Origin: Clostridia bacterium
Lineage (GTDB): Bacteria > Bacillota_A > Clostridia > Christensenellales > Aristaeellaceae
Assembly (NCBI GenBank): GCA_017432405.1
Contig: JAFRJF010000296.1
Location: 1-19,934 of the forward strand
Direction of reading: 5' to 3'
DNA: 19,934 bases
Made by a program: the position numbers and the translations under genes
Notes under the pieces: generated by a model
What the model was told of the DNA's origin: nothing
Database searches by the model: none
Seen by the model: only the letters and a program-made list of their open reading frames with translations
In this document: positions 1-6,427 of the stretch, piece after piece
How positions within the stretch are numbered: the stretch's first letter is position 1
Layout of the letters: every line of letters begins with the position of its first letter

Positions 1-10
1 AGGGGAGGTG

Positions 11-161
11 CAAATCCCTTAACGCTTCGCTAGGCCTTCGGCCACGGGATTTGTTTTGATTTAAAGGAAACGACAGTGATTCCAACGTTATTCAGCCCTT
101 TGAATAATAAGAAATCCGCAAGGATTTCCTCCATCCCTAACCCCTAAAACCTAACCCCTAA
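11..161. repeat. Composite intergenic repeat, copy 1
   Basis: No gene is visible in the first 199 bases. The stretch holds several small inverted repeats. CAAATCCC (11-18) pairs with GGGATTTG (46-53) around an inner GGCC-TTC-GGCC hairpin (33-43). TTATTCA (88-94) pairs with TGAATAA (101-107). GAAATCC (111-117) pairs with GGATTTC (122-128) over a GCAA loop. These are followed by a 7-bp-period run built from CCCTAAC and CCTAAAA units (135-161). The same parts in the same order recur at 9904-10055, so this is a dispersed element and not random spacer. Function unknown. Confidence 0.7.
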
Positions 162-200
162 ATACTGATTTATCGAGCATAGCTCGACAAATCAGTATTT
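160..200 (-). terminator. Hairpin at the 3' end of the first L,D-transpeptidase gene
   Basis: AAATACTGATTT (160-171) plus TCGAGC (173-178) pair with GCTCGA (182-187) plus AAATCAGTATTT (189-200), with one mismatch and a 3-nt loop. The outer arm shares base 200 with the TGA stop codon of the minus-strand gene. The stem is long enough to terminate transcription, but only a short T-run (TATTT) follows on the minus strand, so terminator function is inferred. The same stem sequence recurs at 2158-2188 and, in part, at 4388 and 10041. Confidence 0.5.
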
Positions 201-2119
201 CACGCCGCGGCCTCGTCCGCCAGCATGAACTGCAGGTCCTCGTCCTTCATGTAGCCGGTGTGGTTCTTGTAGCTGATCAGGCTCCAGCCGCCGCTGGTCT
301 CGATCACCATCAGTCGCTTGCCGTTCTTGATGCGGCCCAGTTCGGTGGCGTCCTCGGAGTCCACGTCGTACACCGGGGCGTAGCCCCCGTCCATCGCCAG
401 CACCATCGCCGGCAGCATGACGCTGACCTTCTCGCCGCCCTCGGCCTCGGCCTCCTCCGCCTCGGGGGCCTCCCCGGCGTCCTCGCCCTCGAAGGCCAGG
501 TAGCGGTTCAGCAGATAGCCGGTGCGGCCCTCCCACTCCACCAGCGTCCACTCGGCGCTGCGCAGCAGCACCACCACGCCGGTGCCGTCGGGGATCTCGG
601 CCAGCACGGCGCTGTCGGTGGAGGGGGCTTCCCGCAGGTTCAGCGCCGCGCCCGCGCCGTCGGTGTTCACCGTGGCCAGCTCGTCCTGCAGGCCGTGGTC
701 CTCCAGCGAGCCGCCGGAGGCCAGGTATTCCTCGAAGTCCTCCGCCGGGACGGAGGCCCCCCGCAGGTAGCCCTCCTCGGTGTGGCCGATGGCGTAGGCC
801 AGCTGGCCGTCGGCGGAGGTGTAGCTCAGCTCGTAGATGTCCTGGGGATAGTAGGTCAAAAAGGCGTTGTTGACGTAGCCCACGTTGCGGCCCCGCTGCA
901 CCTTGCTCCAGCTGGCGTCGTACTCCAGCGCCACCACCAGGTCGCCCGGGGACAGCCGGGTCAGCGCGTCGGAGCCCCCCGAGGGCTTCTCCCGCAGGCG
1001 GATGCTCACGTCGCTGGTGACCTGGCCCATGGTGAGCGAACCGCCGGTGGTCTCGCAGGAGAAGTCGCCGCTGCCGGCGAACAGCTCCTCCACCTTGCCG
1101 GATTCGTAGTACAGCGCCTTCTGGATCTCGGATTCCATCACGCCGTCGGCGGGATAGCCGTAGGCCCCCTGAAACACCTTCACAGCTTCCAGCACGTCCA
1201 CGTCGAACACGCCGTCGATCTTCTCGTCGTACAGCTTCAGCTTCTTCAAATCCTGCTGTATGCTGCGCACCACCGGGCCGCTCATGCCCTCCTTCACGGC
1301 CACGTTCCGGGCCGTGGGGGCCGTCTCGTCGTCCATCAGGGACGCCTGGAACTCGGGGCTGGCGACGCCGGTCTCCATCAGACCCATCATGCGCTGGGCC
1401 TCCCGCACCGCGTTCACGGTGCCGCCGCCGTACTTGCCGTCCAGCTTGCCGGCGTAGATGCCCAGGTCCCGCAGGCGGGTCTGGAGGTTGAGCACCTCCT
1501 TGCCCTCGCAGTCGCGCCCCAGGTCTCCCTCCCGGTCAGCGACGCCCAGGTATTCGTTGTAGGTCATGCCCTTTTCGTTGGTGTAGGAGCCCGCCAGCAG
1601 CAGCGCCCGCAGGTCGTTGTCCCGGTGGCGGCCCTGGTAGATGCGCACGCGGGTGCCCTCCAGGCAGCACTTGGCGATGAACTCGGCGTCCTCCCAGCGC
1701 AGGCGGATGCAGCCGTGGGAGGCGGGGTTGCCCAGCTCGGCCACGGCGCTCTTGCTGACGGTGGCATCCGACTTCTGGGCGCAGGGCAGCGAATGGAACA
1801 GCACGCCCTTGTAGATGCGGGTGGCGTAGTGGGCGTAGCAGCTGTAATAGCCAAAGTAGTACCAGTACTCCCGCTCCAGCTCCTCCATCTTCGGCGGCAG
1901 GTAGTAGGTGCCCAGGGGCGTGGCGTCGTTCAGCCCCGTGGAGCAGATCATCTGCCGCACCACCGACTTGGAGACGGTACTGTAGACGGTGACGATCTGG
2001 TTGTTCACGTCCACCTCGATGTAATAGGGCATGTTGTATCTCTCGGCGGCCAGCGCCCCGGCGGCAGTCACCGCCAGCAAAAGCGCCAGCACCAGCGAAA
2101 ACACGCGGCGTATCCTCAT
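200..2119 (-). CDS. Secreted L,D-transpeptidase with PG-binding and SH3 domains (paralogue 1)
   Basis: A 639-residue exported protein predicted to form 3-3 (L,D) peptide cross-links in peptidoglycan, or to attach proteins to it. A signal peptide (about 1-25, ending ALAA) is followed directly by a YkuD domain (about 30-165) with the catalytic pattern His109, then His135-Gly-Cys137 in SHGCIRLRW. Two PG_binding_1 repeats follow (about 207-261 and 274-336), then three SH3-like domains (about 364-424, 483-543, 565-632) with an acidic Glu/Ala linker before the last. The start at 2119 is chosen over the in-frame ATG at 2134 because GAGG lies 9 nt upstream of it and the protein then begins MRIRR, as a signal peptide should. 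It is the last of three tandem paralogues. No clear promoter lies directly upstream, so it may depend on read-through. Family assignment is firm; the exact substrate is not known. Confidence 0.9.
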   Translation of the reverse strand: MRIRRVFSLVLALLLAVTAAGALAAERYNMPYYIEVDVNNQIVTVYSTVSKSVVRQMICSTGLNDATPLGTYYLPPKMEELEREYWYYFGYYSCYAHYATRIYKGVLFHSLPCAQKSDATVSKSAVAELGNPASHGCIRLRWEDAEFIAKCCLEGTRVRIYQGRHRDNDLRALLLAGSYTNEKGMTYNEYLGVADREGDLGRDCEGKEVLNLQTRLRDLGIYAGKLDGKYGGGTVNAVREAQRMMGLMETGVASPEFQASLMDDETAPTARNVAVKEGMSGPVVRSIQQDLKKLKLYDEKIDGVFDVDVLEAVKVFQGAYGYPADGVMESEIQKALYYESGKVEELFAGSGDFSCETTGGSLTMGQVTSDVSIRLREKPSGGSDALTRLSPGDLVVALEYDASWSKVQRGRNVGYVNNAFLTYYPQDIYELSYTSADGQLAYAIGHTEEGYLRGASVPAEDFEEYLASGGSLEDHGLQDELATVNTDGAGAALNLREAPSTDSAVLAEIPDGTGVVVLLRSAEWTLVEWEGRTGYLLNRYLAFEGEDAGEAPEAEEAEAEGGEKVSVMLPAMVLAMDGGYAPVYDVDSEDATELGRIKNGKRLMVIETSGGWSLISYKNHTGYMKDEDLQFMLADEAAA

Positions 2120-2157
2120 ACCAGTCAACCTCATAGCGTAACAGTCGTATGCAAATT

Positions 2158-2188
2158 CTGATTTATCGAGCTTCGCTCGATAAATCAG
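2158..2188. repeat. Perfect 14-bp hairpin, same family as 160-200
   Basis: CTGATTTATCGAGC (2158-2171) and its exact complement (2175-2188) enclose a TTC loop. The arm matches the hairpin after paralogue 1 almost base for base. It lies between the stop of paralogue 2 and the start of paralogue 1 on the transcribed strand. It could limit read-through, but lacks a T-run. Confidence 0.7.
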
Positions 2189-2194
2189 TATGCA

Positions 2195-2263
2195 GGTTTT
2201 AGGTTTTAGGGGTTAGGTTTTAGGGTCCTTCCCTATAACCTAAAACCTAAAACCTAACCCCTC
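2195..2263. repeat. Facing arrays of 7-bp repeats
   Basis: Plus-strand units AGGTTTT, AGGTTTT, AGGGGTT, AGGTTTT run into AGGG. After a short centre (TCCTT) come the inverted units CCTATAA, CCTAAAA, CCTAAAA, CCTAACC. The two arms of about 32 bp are imperfect inverted copies and could fold into one long stem. The array lies just downstream of the stop codon of paralogue 2 (2276). The units resemble telomeric repeats only by chance of composition. Confidence 0.7.
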
Positions 2264-2275
2264 AAACAATGTCCC

Positions 2276-4216
2276 TCAGCTCAATCCCCCGTCGGCGTCC
2301 TCCTGGGCCTTCATCACGGAGTCGTCGAAGGCCAGGTCCTCGCCCACCATGTAGCCCTCGTGGCCCATGTAGCGGATGTGGCACCAGCCGTTCACCGTCT
2401 CCAGCACCTCCACCGTCGTGCCGTCGGCCAGGTGGCCCAGCACCTTCGCGCCCGCCAGGTCGTCCTCATAGACCGCGGCCTGCTCGTCGTTGGCGCTGAC
2501 CACCTTCGCGTAGCCGTTGAAGGCGCTCCGGGCCTTCCCGGCGTCGGTCCTGGTCTCGAGGGCGTCCTCCGGCCCGGCCCAGTACATCAGGTAGCGGTTC
2601 ATCAGGTAGCCGAACTGGCCGCCGTAGGTCACCTGGGTCCACTCGGCGGTGCGCTGCTCAACCCGCAGGCTGCTGCCGTTATCCACCGTGGCCAGCACGG
2701 GGCTTTCGCCGTCCGGGGCCGACCGCAGGTTCAGCGGGGCGTCGCCCTCGCCGGTATCCACGGTGACGTAACCGCCCAATGTGCCCGTGTCGTAGGCGTC
2801 GTCGTTGGCGGCGAGGAAGTCCTCGAACACGCTGCAGGGCAGATCCGCGCCGTTCCGGTAATCCGCGCTGCTGTTGCCCACGGCGCAGGTCACCTCACCC
2901 GAGTCGGAGGTATAGCGCAGCTGGCCCACCATCTGGCTGGTGAAGTTCAGCAATTGGTTGTAGACATAGCCGGTCTCACCGTCCGAGCCCACCTTGGACC
3001 AGCCGTCGCCCTGCTTCAGCACGATCAGCCGGCGGTCCTCCGGCAGGCGCTGCAGCGTGGGGCTCTTCATCGAAGCGCTCTTGCGCAGCTTGACGCCGGC
3101 GGAAGCCTTCACCGTGGCCAGCACCATCGGCTCGCCCGACCACTGGCAGCTGTAGTCCGATTCCCCGAAGGCCATGACGACCCGGCCCGCCTCACAGGCG
3201 ATGGCCTTCTGCACGGTGGGGTTGGCCACGCCGTCCACCGGGTAGCCGTAGACCCGCTGGAACTGGCGCACGCCGTCCAGCACGCCCGCGTCGTAGACGC
3301 TGTCCAGGACGTCGCCGTACAGCCGCAGCGTCTTCAGGTTGGCCTGCAGCCGCTTCACCGCGGGGCCGCTCATGCCCGACTCCAGCTGCACCTTCATGGC
3401 GGTGGGGGCTGCGTCTGAGAAGATCGCCTCTATGAAATCGGGGCCTGCGAGCCCGGTGGGGTCCAGGCCCATCAGGTATTGGGCGTAACGCACGGCTTTC
3501 ACGGTGGCGGTGTCGTAGGCCTCCCCGGTCTCCCCGTCGAATATCCCCAGGTCCCGCAGGCGGTATTGCAGGTCGGTCACCGCCTTGCCCTGGCTGTGCC
3601 GATCCAGCACCTGCGGGTCGTCGGAAAGGCCCAGGAAGCTCTCGTAGGAAATGCCCTTGGAGGCGTCGAAGCTCTCCTGGTACAACAGCGCCCGAAGCTC
3701 CTCGTCCCGGGTATCGCTGCACAGTATCTTCACATGGGTGCCCGGCAGGCAGTTTTCCGCGATGAACTTCGCGTCCTGCCAGCGCAAGCGGATGCAGCCG
3801 TGGGAGGCCGGCGTGCCGAAGCGCCGCAGGCATTCCCGGTCGATGCAGTCCTCGTCCTTCCAATTATAAGGGATGGAGTGGAAAAGCACCTTGCCGGACA
3901 GCCGGGTGGCGTAGCGCACAAAGAAGCCGCCTATCTGGTACCAGGGCCCGCGGTCGGTGCGCTTCTCATTCTCCGGGAGGATGTAATCGCCCACCGGCGT
4001 CCAGTGCAGCTTCTCCCCGGAAGAGCAGAGCATTTGGCGCACGATTTCCATCGAGGCCGCGTCGTAGATGGTGACGATCTGGTTATAGACATCCACCTCG
4101 ATGTAGTATTTCGGGCTTTCCTCCGCCACCGCCGCCGACAGGGGCGCAAACAGCGACAGCGCGACCAGCGCCGCCGTCAATACCCACGAAAGAAGTCCAC
4201 GTCGTCTCATGCCCAT
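2276..4216 (-). CDS. Secreted L,D-transpeptidase with PG-binding and SH3 domains (paralogue 2)
   Basis: A 646-residue exported protein of the same architecture as its two neighbours. An N-terminal signal peptide (about 1-31) precedes a YkuD catalytic domain with His113 and the SHGCIRLRW motif holding His139 and Cys141. Two PG_binding_1 repeats (about 211-265 and 281-340) and three SH3-like domains (about 365-425, 484-543, 569-630) follow. The predicted role is non-canonical peptidoglycan cross-linking outside the membrane, with the C-terminal domains holding the enzyme on the wall. The start at 4216 has AGGTGA 6 nt upstream; an in-frame ATG at 4246 would add ten residues before the basic region and is not favoured. 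A promoter with extended -10 lies at 4299-4307. Sequence and linker details are closer to paralogue 3 than to paralogue 1. Confidence 0.9.
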   Translation of the reverse strand: MGMRRRGLLSWVLTAALVALSLFAPLSAAVAEESPKYYIEVDVYNQIVTIYDAASMEIVRQMLCSSGEKLHWTPVGDYILPENEKRTDRGPWYQIGGFFVRYATRLSGKVLFHSIPYNWKDEDCIDRECLRRFGTPASHGCIRLRWQDAKFIAENCLPGTHVKILCSDTRDEELRALLYQESFDASKGISYESFLGLSDDPQVLDRHSQGKAVTDLQYRLRDLGIFDGETGEAYDTATVKAVRYAQYLMGLDPTGLAGPDFIEAIFSDAAPTAMKVQLESGMSGPAVKRLQANLKTLRLYGDVLDSVYDAGVLDGVRQFQRVYGYPVDGVANPTVQKAIACEAGRVVMAFGESDYSCQWSGEPMVLATVKASAGVKLRKSASMKSPTLQRLPEDRRLIVLKQGDGWSKVGSDGETGYVYNQLLNFTSQMVGQLRYTSDSGEVTCAVGNSSADYRNGADLPCSVFEDFLAANDDAYDTGTLGGYVTVDTGEGDAPLNLRSAPDGESPVLATVDNGSSLRVEQRTAEWTQVTYGGQFGYLMNRYLMYWAGPEDALETRTDAGKARSAFNGYAKVVSANDEQAAVYEDDLAGAKVLGHLADGTTVEVLETVNGWCHIRYMGHEGYMVGEDLAFDDSVMKAQEDADGGLS

Positions 4217-4298
4217 CGTTTTCACCTGCGTACTATGAAATCCCAAGCCGCCGCAACATCTTGTGCCGGGAAGGGTGACACTACCCCATTTATTGTAT

Positions 4299-4307
4299 AT
4301 TATACCA
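4299..4307 (-). promoter_or_regulatory. Extended -10 promoter for paralogue 2
   Basis: On the minus strand TGG-TATAAT reads from 4307 to 4299, inside an AT-rich island (4285-4370) that stands out from the GC-rich surroundings. There is no good -35 at normal spacing; the nearest candidate is TTCAAC at a 21-nt spacer. An extended -10 can act without one. The start point would be near 4292, giving a leader of about 76 nt. Confidence 0.6.
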
Positions 4308-4336
4308 TATTTTATTCATATGTTTGTTGAAATCAA

Positions 4337-4366
4337 TTGACATTTGTATCACATATTTGTCATAAT
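4337..4366 (+). promoter_or_regulatory. Consensus promoter on the plus strand, antisense to paralogue 3
   Basis: TTGACA (4337-4342), an 18-nt spacer, then CATAAT (4361-4366) preceded by TGT, so the -10 is also of the extended type. It points toward 4373 and beyond, into the 3' end of the minus-strand gene that stops at 4422. No plausible plus-strand gene follows. The box also contains TGACA-N15-TGTCA, which could be an operator for the divergent promoter. Confidence 0.5.
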
Positions 4367-4387
4367 TAGGCGAGGATTGGGTAAGGT

Positions 4388-4401
4388 AAATACTGATTTA
4401 T
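4388..4401. repeat. Partial copy of the AAATACTGATTTAT repeat arm
   Basis: Fourteen bases identical to the left arm of the hairpin at 160-200, without the second arm. Like that hairpin, it lies just downstream of a minus-strand stop codon (4422). Confidence 0.55.
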
Positions 4402-4421
4402 ATCTTCACCCCGCCCCCCGA

Positions 4422-6326
4422 TCACATCACATCCGCCTCCAGCTTCAGATCCTCCACGGTCATATACCCATCCCTTCCCTCGTAGCGGATCCAGCACCAG
4501 CCGTCGGCGGCGGAGAGCACCTCCAGGCGGGTGTCGTTGGGCAGGTAGCCCAGTATGGCCGCGCCGTCCGCGTTCTCCTCGTAGACGGGGGCCTTCCTGC
4601 CCACGACGCTGCGCACCGTGGCGTAGCCCATCACCGGCACGTCGGCGACGTCGGCGTCCAGCTCCTCGTCCAGGGCGTCCTCGGGGCCGGTCCAGAAGGC
4701 GAGGTAGCGGTTCAGCAGGTAGCCCGTCCAGCCCCGGTATTCCACCTGGGTCCACTCGCTGGTGCGGCGCAGGGCCTTGAAGCGCCGGCCGTTTTCCACG
4801 GTGTCCAGCACGGGGCTGTCGCCGTCCGGGGCCTGGCGCAGGTTCAGCGGCGGGCCGCCCGCGCCGGTATCCACGGTGACGTAGTTCTCCAGGCTGTCCA
4901 CGTCCACCTGCTGGTCGTTGGCGGCGAGGGTGGTCTCAAAGACCTCGCAGGGCAGCTCGGCGCCCGCCCGGTAATCCTCGACGCCGTTGCCGATGGTATA
5001 GACCAGGTCCTCCGCCTGGCAGGTGTACTTCATCTGAACCACAAGGCGGTCGAAAAAGGTCACCAGGTCGTTGCGGACGTAGCCGTCCTCCCCGTTCACC
5101 CGGACCCGCGACCAGTCCTCCCCCCGGTCCAGCACGATCATCTGCCGGTCCTCGGACAGCCGCTTCACCGTGCGGCTCTGCAGAATGGGCTCCTCCCTCA
5201 GCCGCGCGCCCTCCTTTACGCTCACCCGGGCCATCGGCAGGGGCTCGCCCACCCGCTCGCAGGTGTAGTCCTGCCCGCCGAAGGCCTCGGCGAGCCGACC
5301 GGCCTCGTAGGCCACGGCCTTTTGCAGCGTGGGCGTCGCCACGCCGTCCTCCTCCCAGCCATAGGCCCGCTGGAACTGGGCCACGGCCCTGACCACGTCC
5401 GCGTCGAAGGCGCTGTCCGCCGCCTCGGGATACAGCCCCAGCGCCGCCAGGTTCTGCTGCAGCGCCTTCACGGCGGGGCCGCTCATGCCCTCACAGAGGC
5501 GCACCTCCATGGCCACGGGGGCCTCAGGGCCGTAGAGCACCGACTGGTATTCGAGGGTCGCCACGCCGTCCAGCGCGTCGCCGCTGATGTACTGGGCCTT
5601 GCGCACCGCGTTCACGGTGGCGCTGTCGTAGACGCCGCTCAGCTCGCCGTCGTACAGCCCCAGGTCCCGCAGCCGGTATTGCAGGTCCAGCACCTCCGGC
5701 CCCTCGCTGGAGCGCGACAGCGCGCCGGCCTCGTTGGATATGCCCAGGAAGCTCTCGTAGGAGAGCCCGGAGGCGGCGTCGTAGGTCTGCTGGCGCAGCA
5801 GCTCCCGCAGCGCCTCGTCCCGCTGGCGGCCCTCCTCGATGCGCACCAGCGTGCCGGGCAGGCAGTTTTCCGAGATGAACGCCGCGTCCTGCCAGCGCAG
5901 GCGGATGCAGCCGTGGGAGGTGGGCTCCCCCAGCTCCCCGGCGGCCTTCGCGTCGATGGATTGCAGGGACTGCCGCCTGTAGGGGATGGAGTGGAACAGG
6001 ATCATGTCGTAGATGCGGGTGGCGTACTTGACAAAACGATCGTAGATGGCGATGTAGTACCAGGGCTTGCGGTCCCGGTCCGTCCGGCCCCGGGGCATGA
6101 TGAACGTGCCCACCGGGGTGATGTTCCGCCCCGAGGAGCACAGCATCTGCCGCACCACGGCGTCGGTGGCCGTGTCGTAGACCGTCACGATCTGGTTTTC
6201 CAGGTCCACGAGGATGTAATAGGGCATGTCGTAGTCCTCCCGCCCGGCGGCGCGGCAGGCGGGCGCTGCCGCAAGTGACAGCATCAGCAGCGCCAGCGCC
6301 AGGGACAGAGTTTTGCGCAGGGTCAT
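4422..6326 (-). CDS. Secreted L,D-transpeptidase with PG-binding and SH3 domains (paralogue 3)
   Basis: A 634-residue exported protein, first transcribed of the three paralogues. The signal peptide spans about residues 1-27. It contains a Cys at 24 but no true lipobox, so it is probably secreted and not lipidated. The YkuD domain has His112 and SHGCIRLRW with His138 and Cys140. PG_binding_1 repeats lie at about 209-262 and 279-338, and SH3-like domains at about 364-424, 482-542 and 567-628. GAGGTGG four bases before the ATG at 6326 fixes the start. The gap to the clostripain gene upstream is 101 bp with no clear promoter or terminator, so the two may be co-transcribed. Predicted to remodel or cross-link peptidoglycan at the cell surface. 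Confidence 0.9.
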   Translation of the reverse strand: MTLRKTLSLALALLMLSLAAAPACRAAGREDYDMPYYILVDLENQIVTVYDTATDAVVRQMLCSSGRNITPVGTFIMPRGRTDRDRKPWYYIAIYDRFVKYATRIYDMILFHSIPYRRQSLQSIDAKAAGELGEPTSHGCIRLRWQDAAFISENCLPGTLVRIEEGRQRDEALRELLRQQTYDAASGLSYESFLGISNEAGALSRSSEGPEVLDLQYRLRDLGLYDGELSGVYDSATVNAVRKAQYISGDALDGVATLEYQSVLYGPEAPVAMEVRLCEGMSGPAVKALQQNLAALGLYPEAADSAFDADVVRAVAQFQRAYGWEEDGVATPTLQKAVAYEAGRLAEAFGGQDYTCERVGEPLPMARVSVKEGARLREEPILQSRTVKRLSEDRQMIVLDRGEDWSRVRVNGEDGYVRNDLVTFFDRLVVQMKYTCQAEDLVYTIGNGVEDYRAGAELPCEVFETTLAANDQQVDVDSLENYVTVDTGAGGPPLNLRQAPDGDSPVLDTVENGRRFKALRRTSEWTQVEYRGWTGYLLNRYLAFWTGPEDALDEELDADVADVPVMGYATVRSVVGRKAPVYEENADGAAILGYLPNDTRLEVLSAADGWCWIRYEGRDGYMTVEDLKLEADVM

Positions 6327-6427
6327 GGTTCCACCTCGCTCGCTTTGTTACTAAGAAAATACCGCACAATACAGGCAGCCGTCCGACGTGTGGATTTCAG
6401 CCGTCCGCGGCCTGCCAGGCCCTCGGC

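Noticed and set aside
260..2161. A long open frame on the plus strand opposite the first transpeptidase gene
   Set aside because: It is the exact antisense of a well-supported gene with a signal peptide and catalytic motif. Its translation is a His/Gly/Val/Leu-rich composition with no domain, and there is no promoter or ribosome binding site. Such open frames are expected in GC-rich DNA.
2195..2263. Telomere-like TTTTAGGG/TTAGGGG repeats as evidence of a linear replicon or eukaryotic DNA
   Set aside because: The runs are short, internal and inverted, lie between bacterial genes, and belong to a wider heptad family with other sequences (AATGAGG).
4344..6278. A 644-codon plus-strand frame after the consensus promoter at 4337
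   Set aside because: Its start overlaps the promoter's -10 region, so it could not be translated from that transcript. The composition is that of an antisense shadow. The promoter is reported separately as a possible antisense RNA source.
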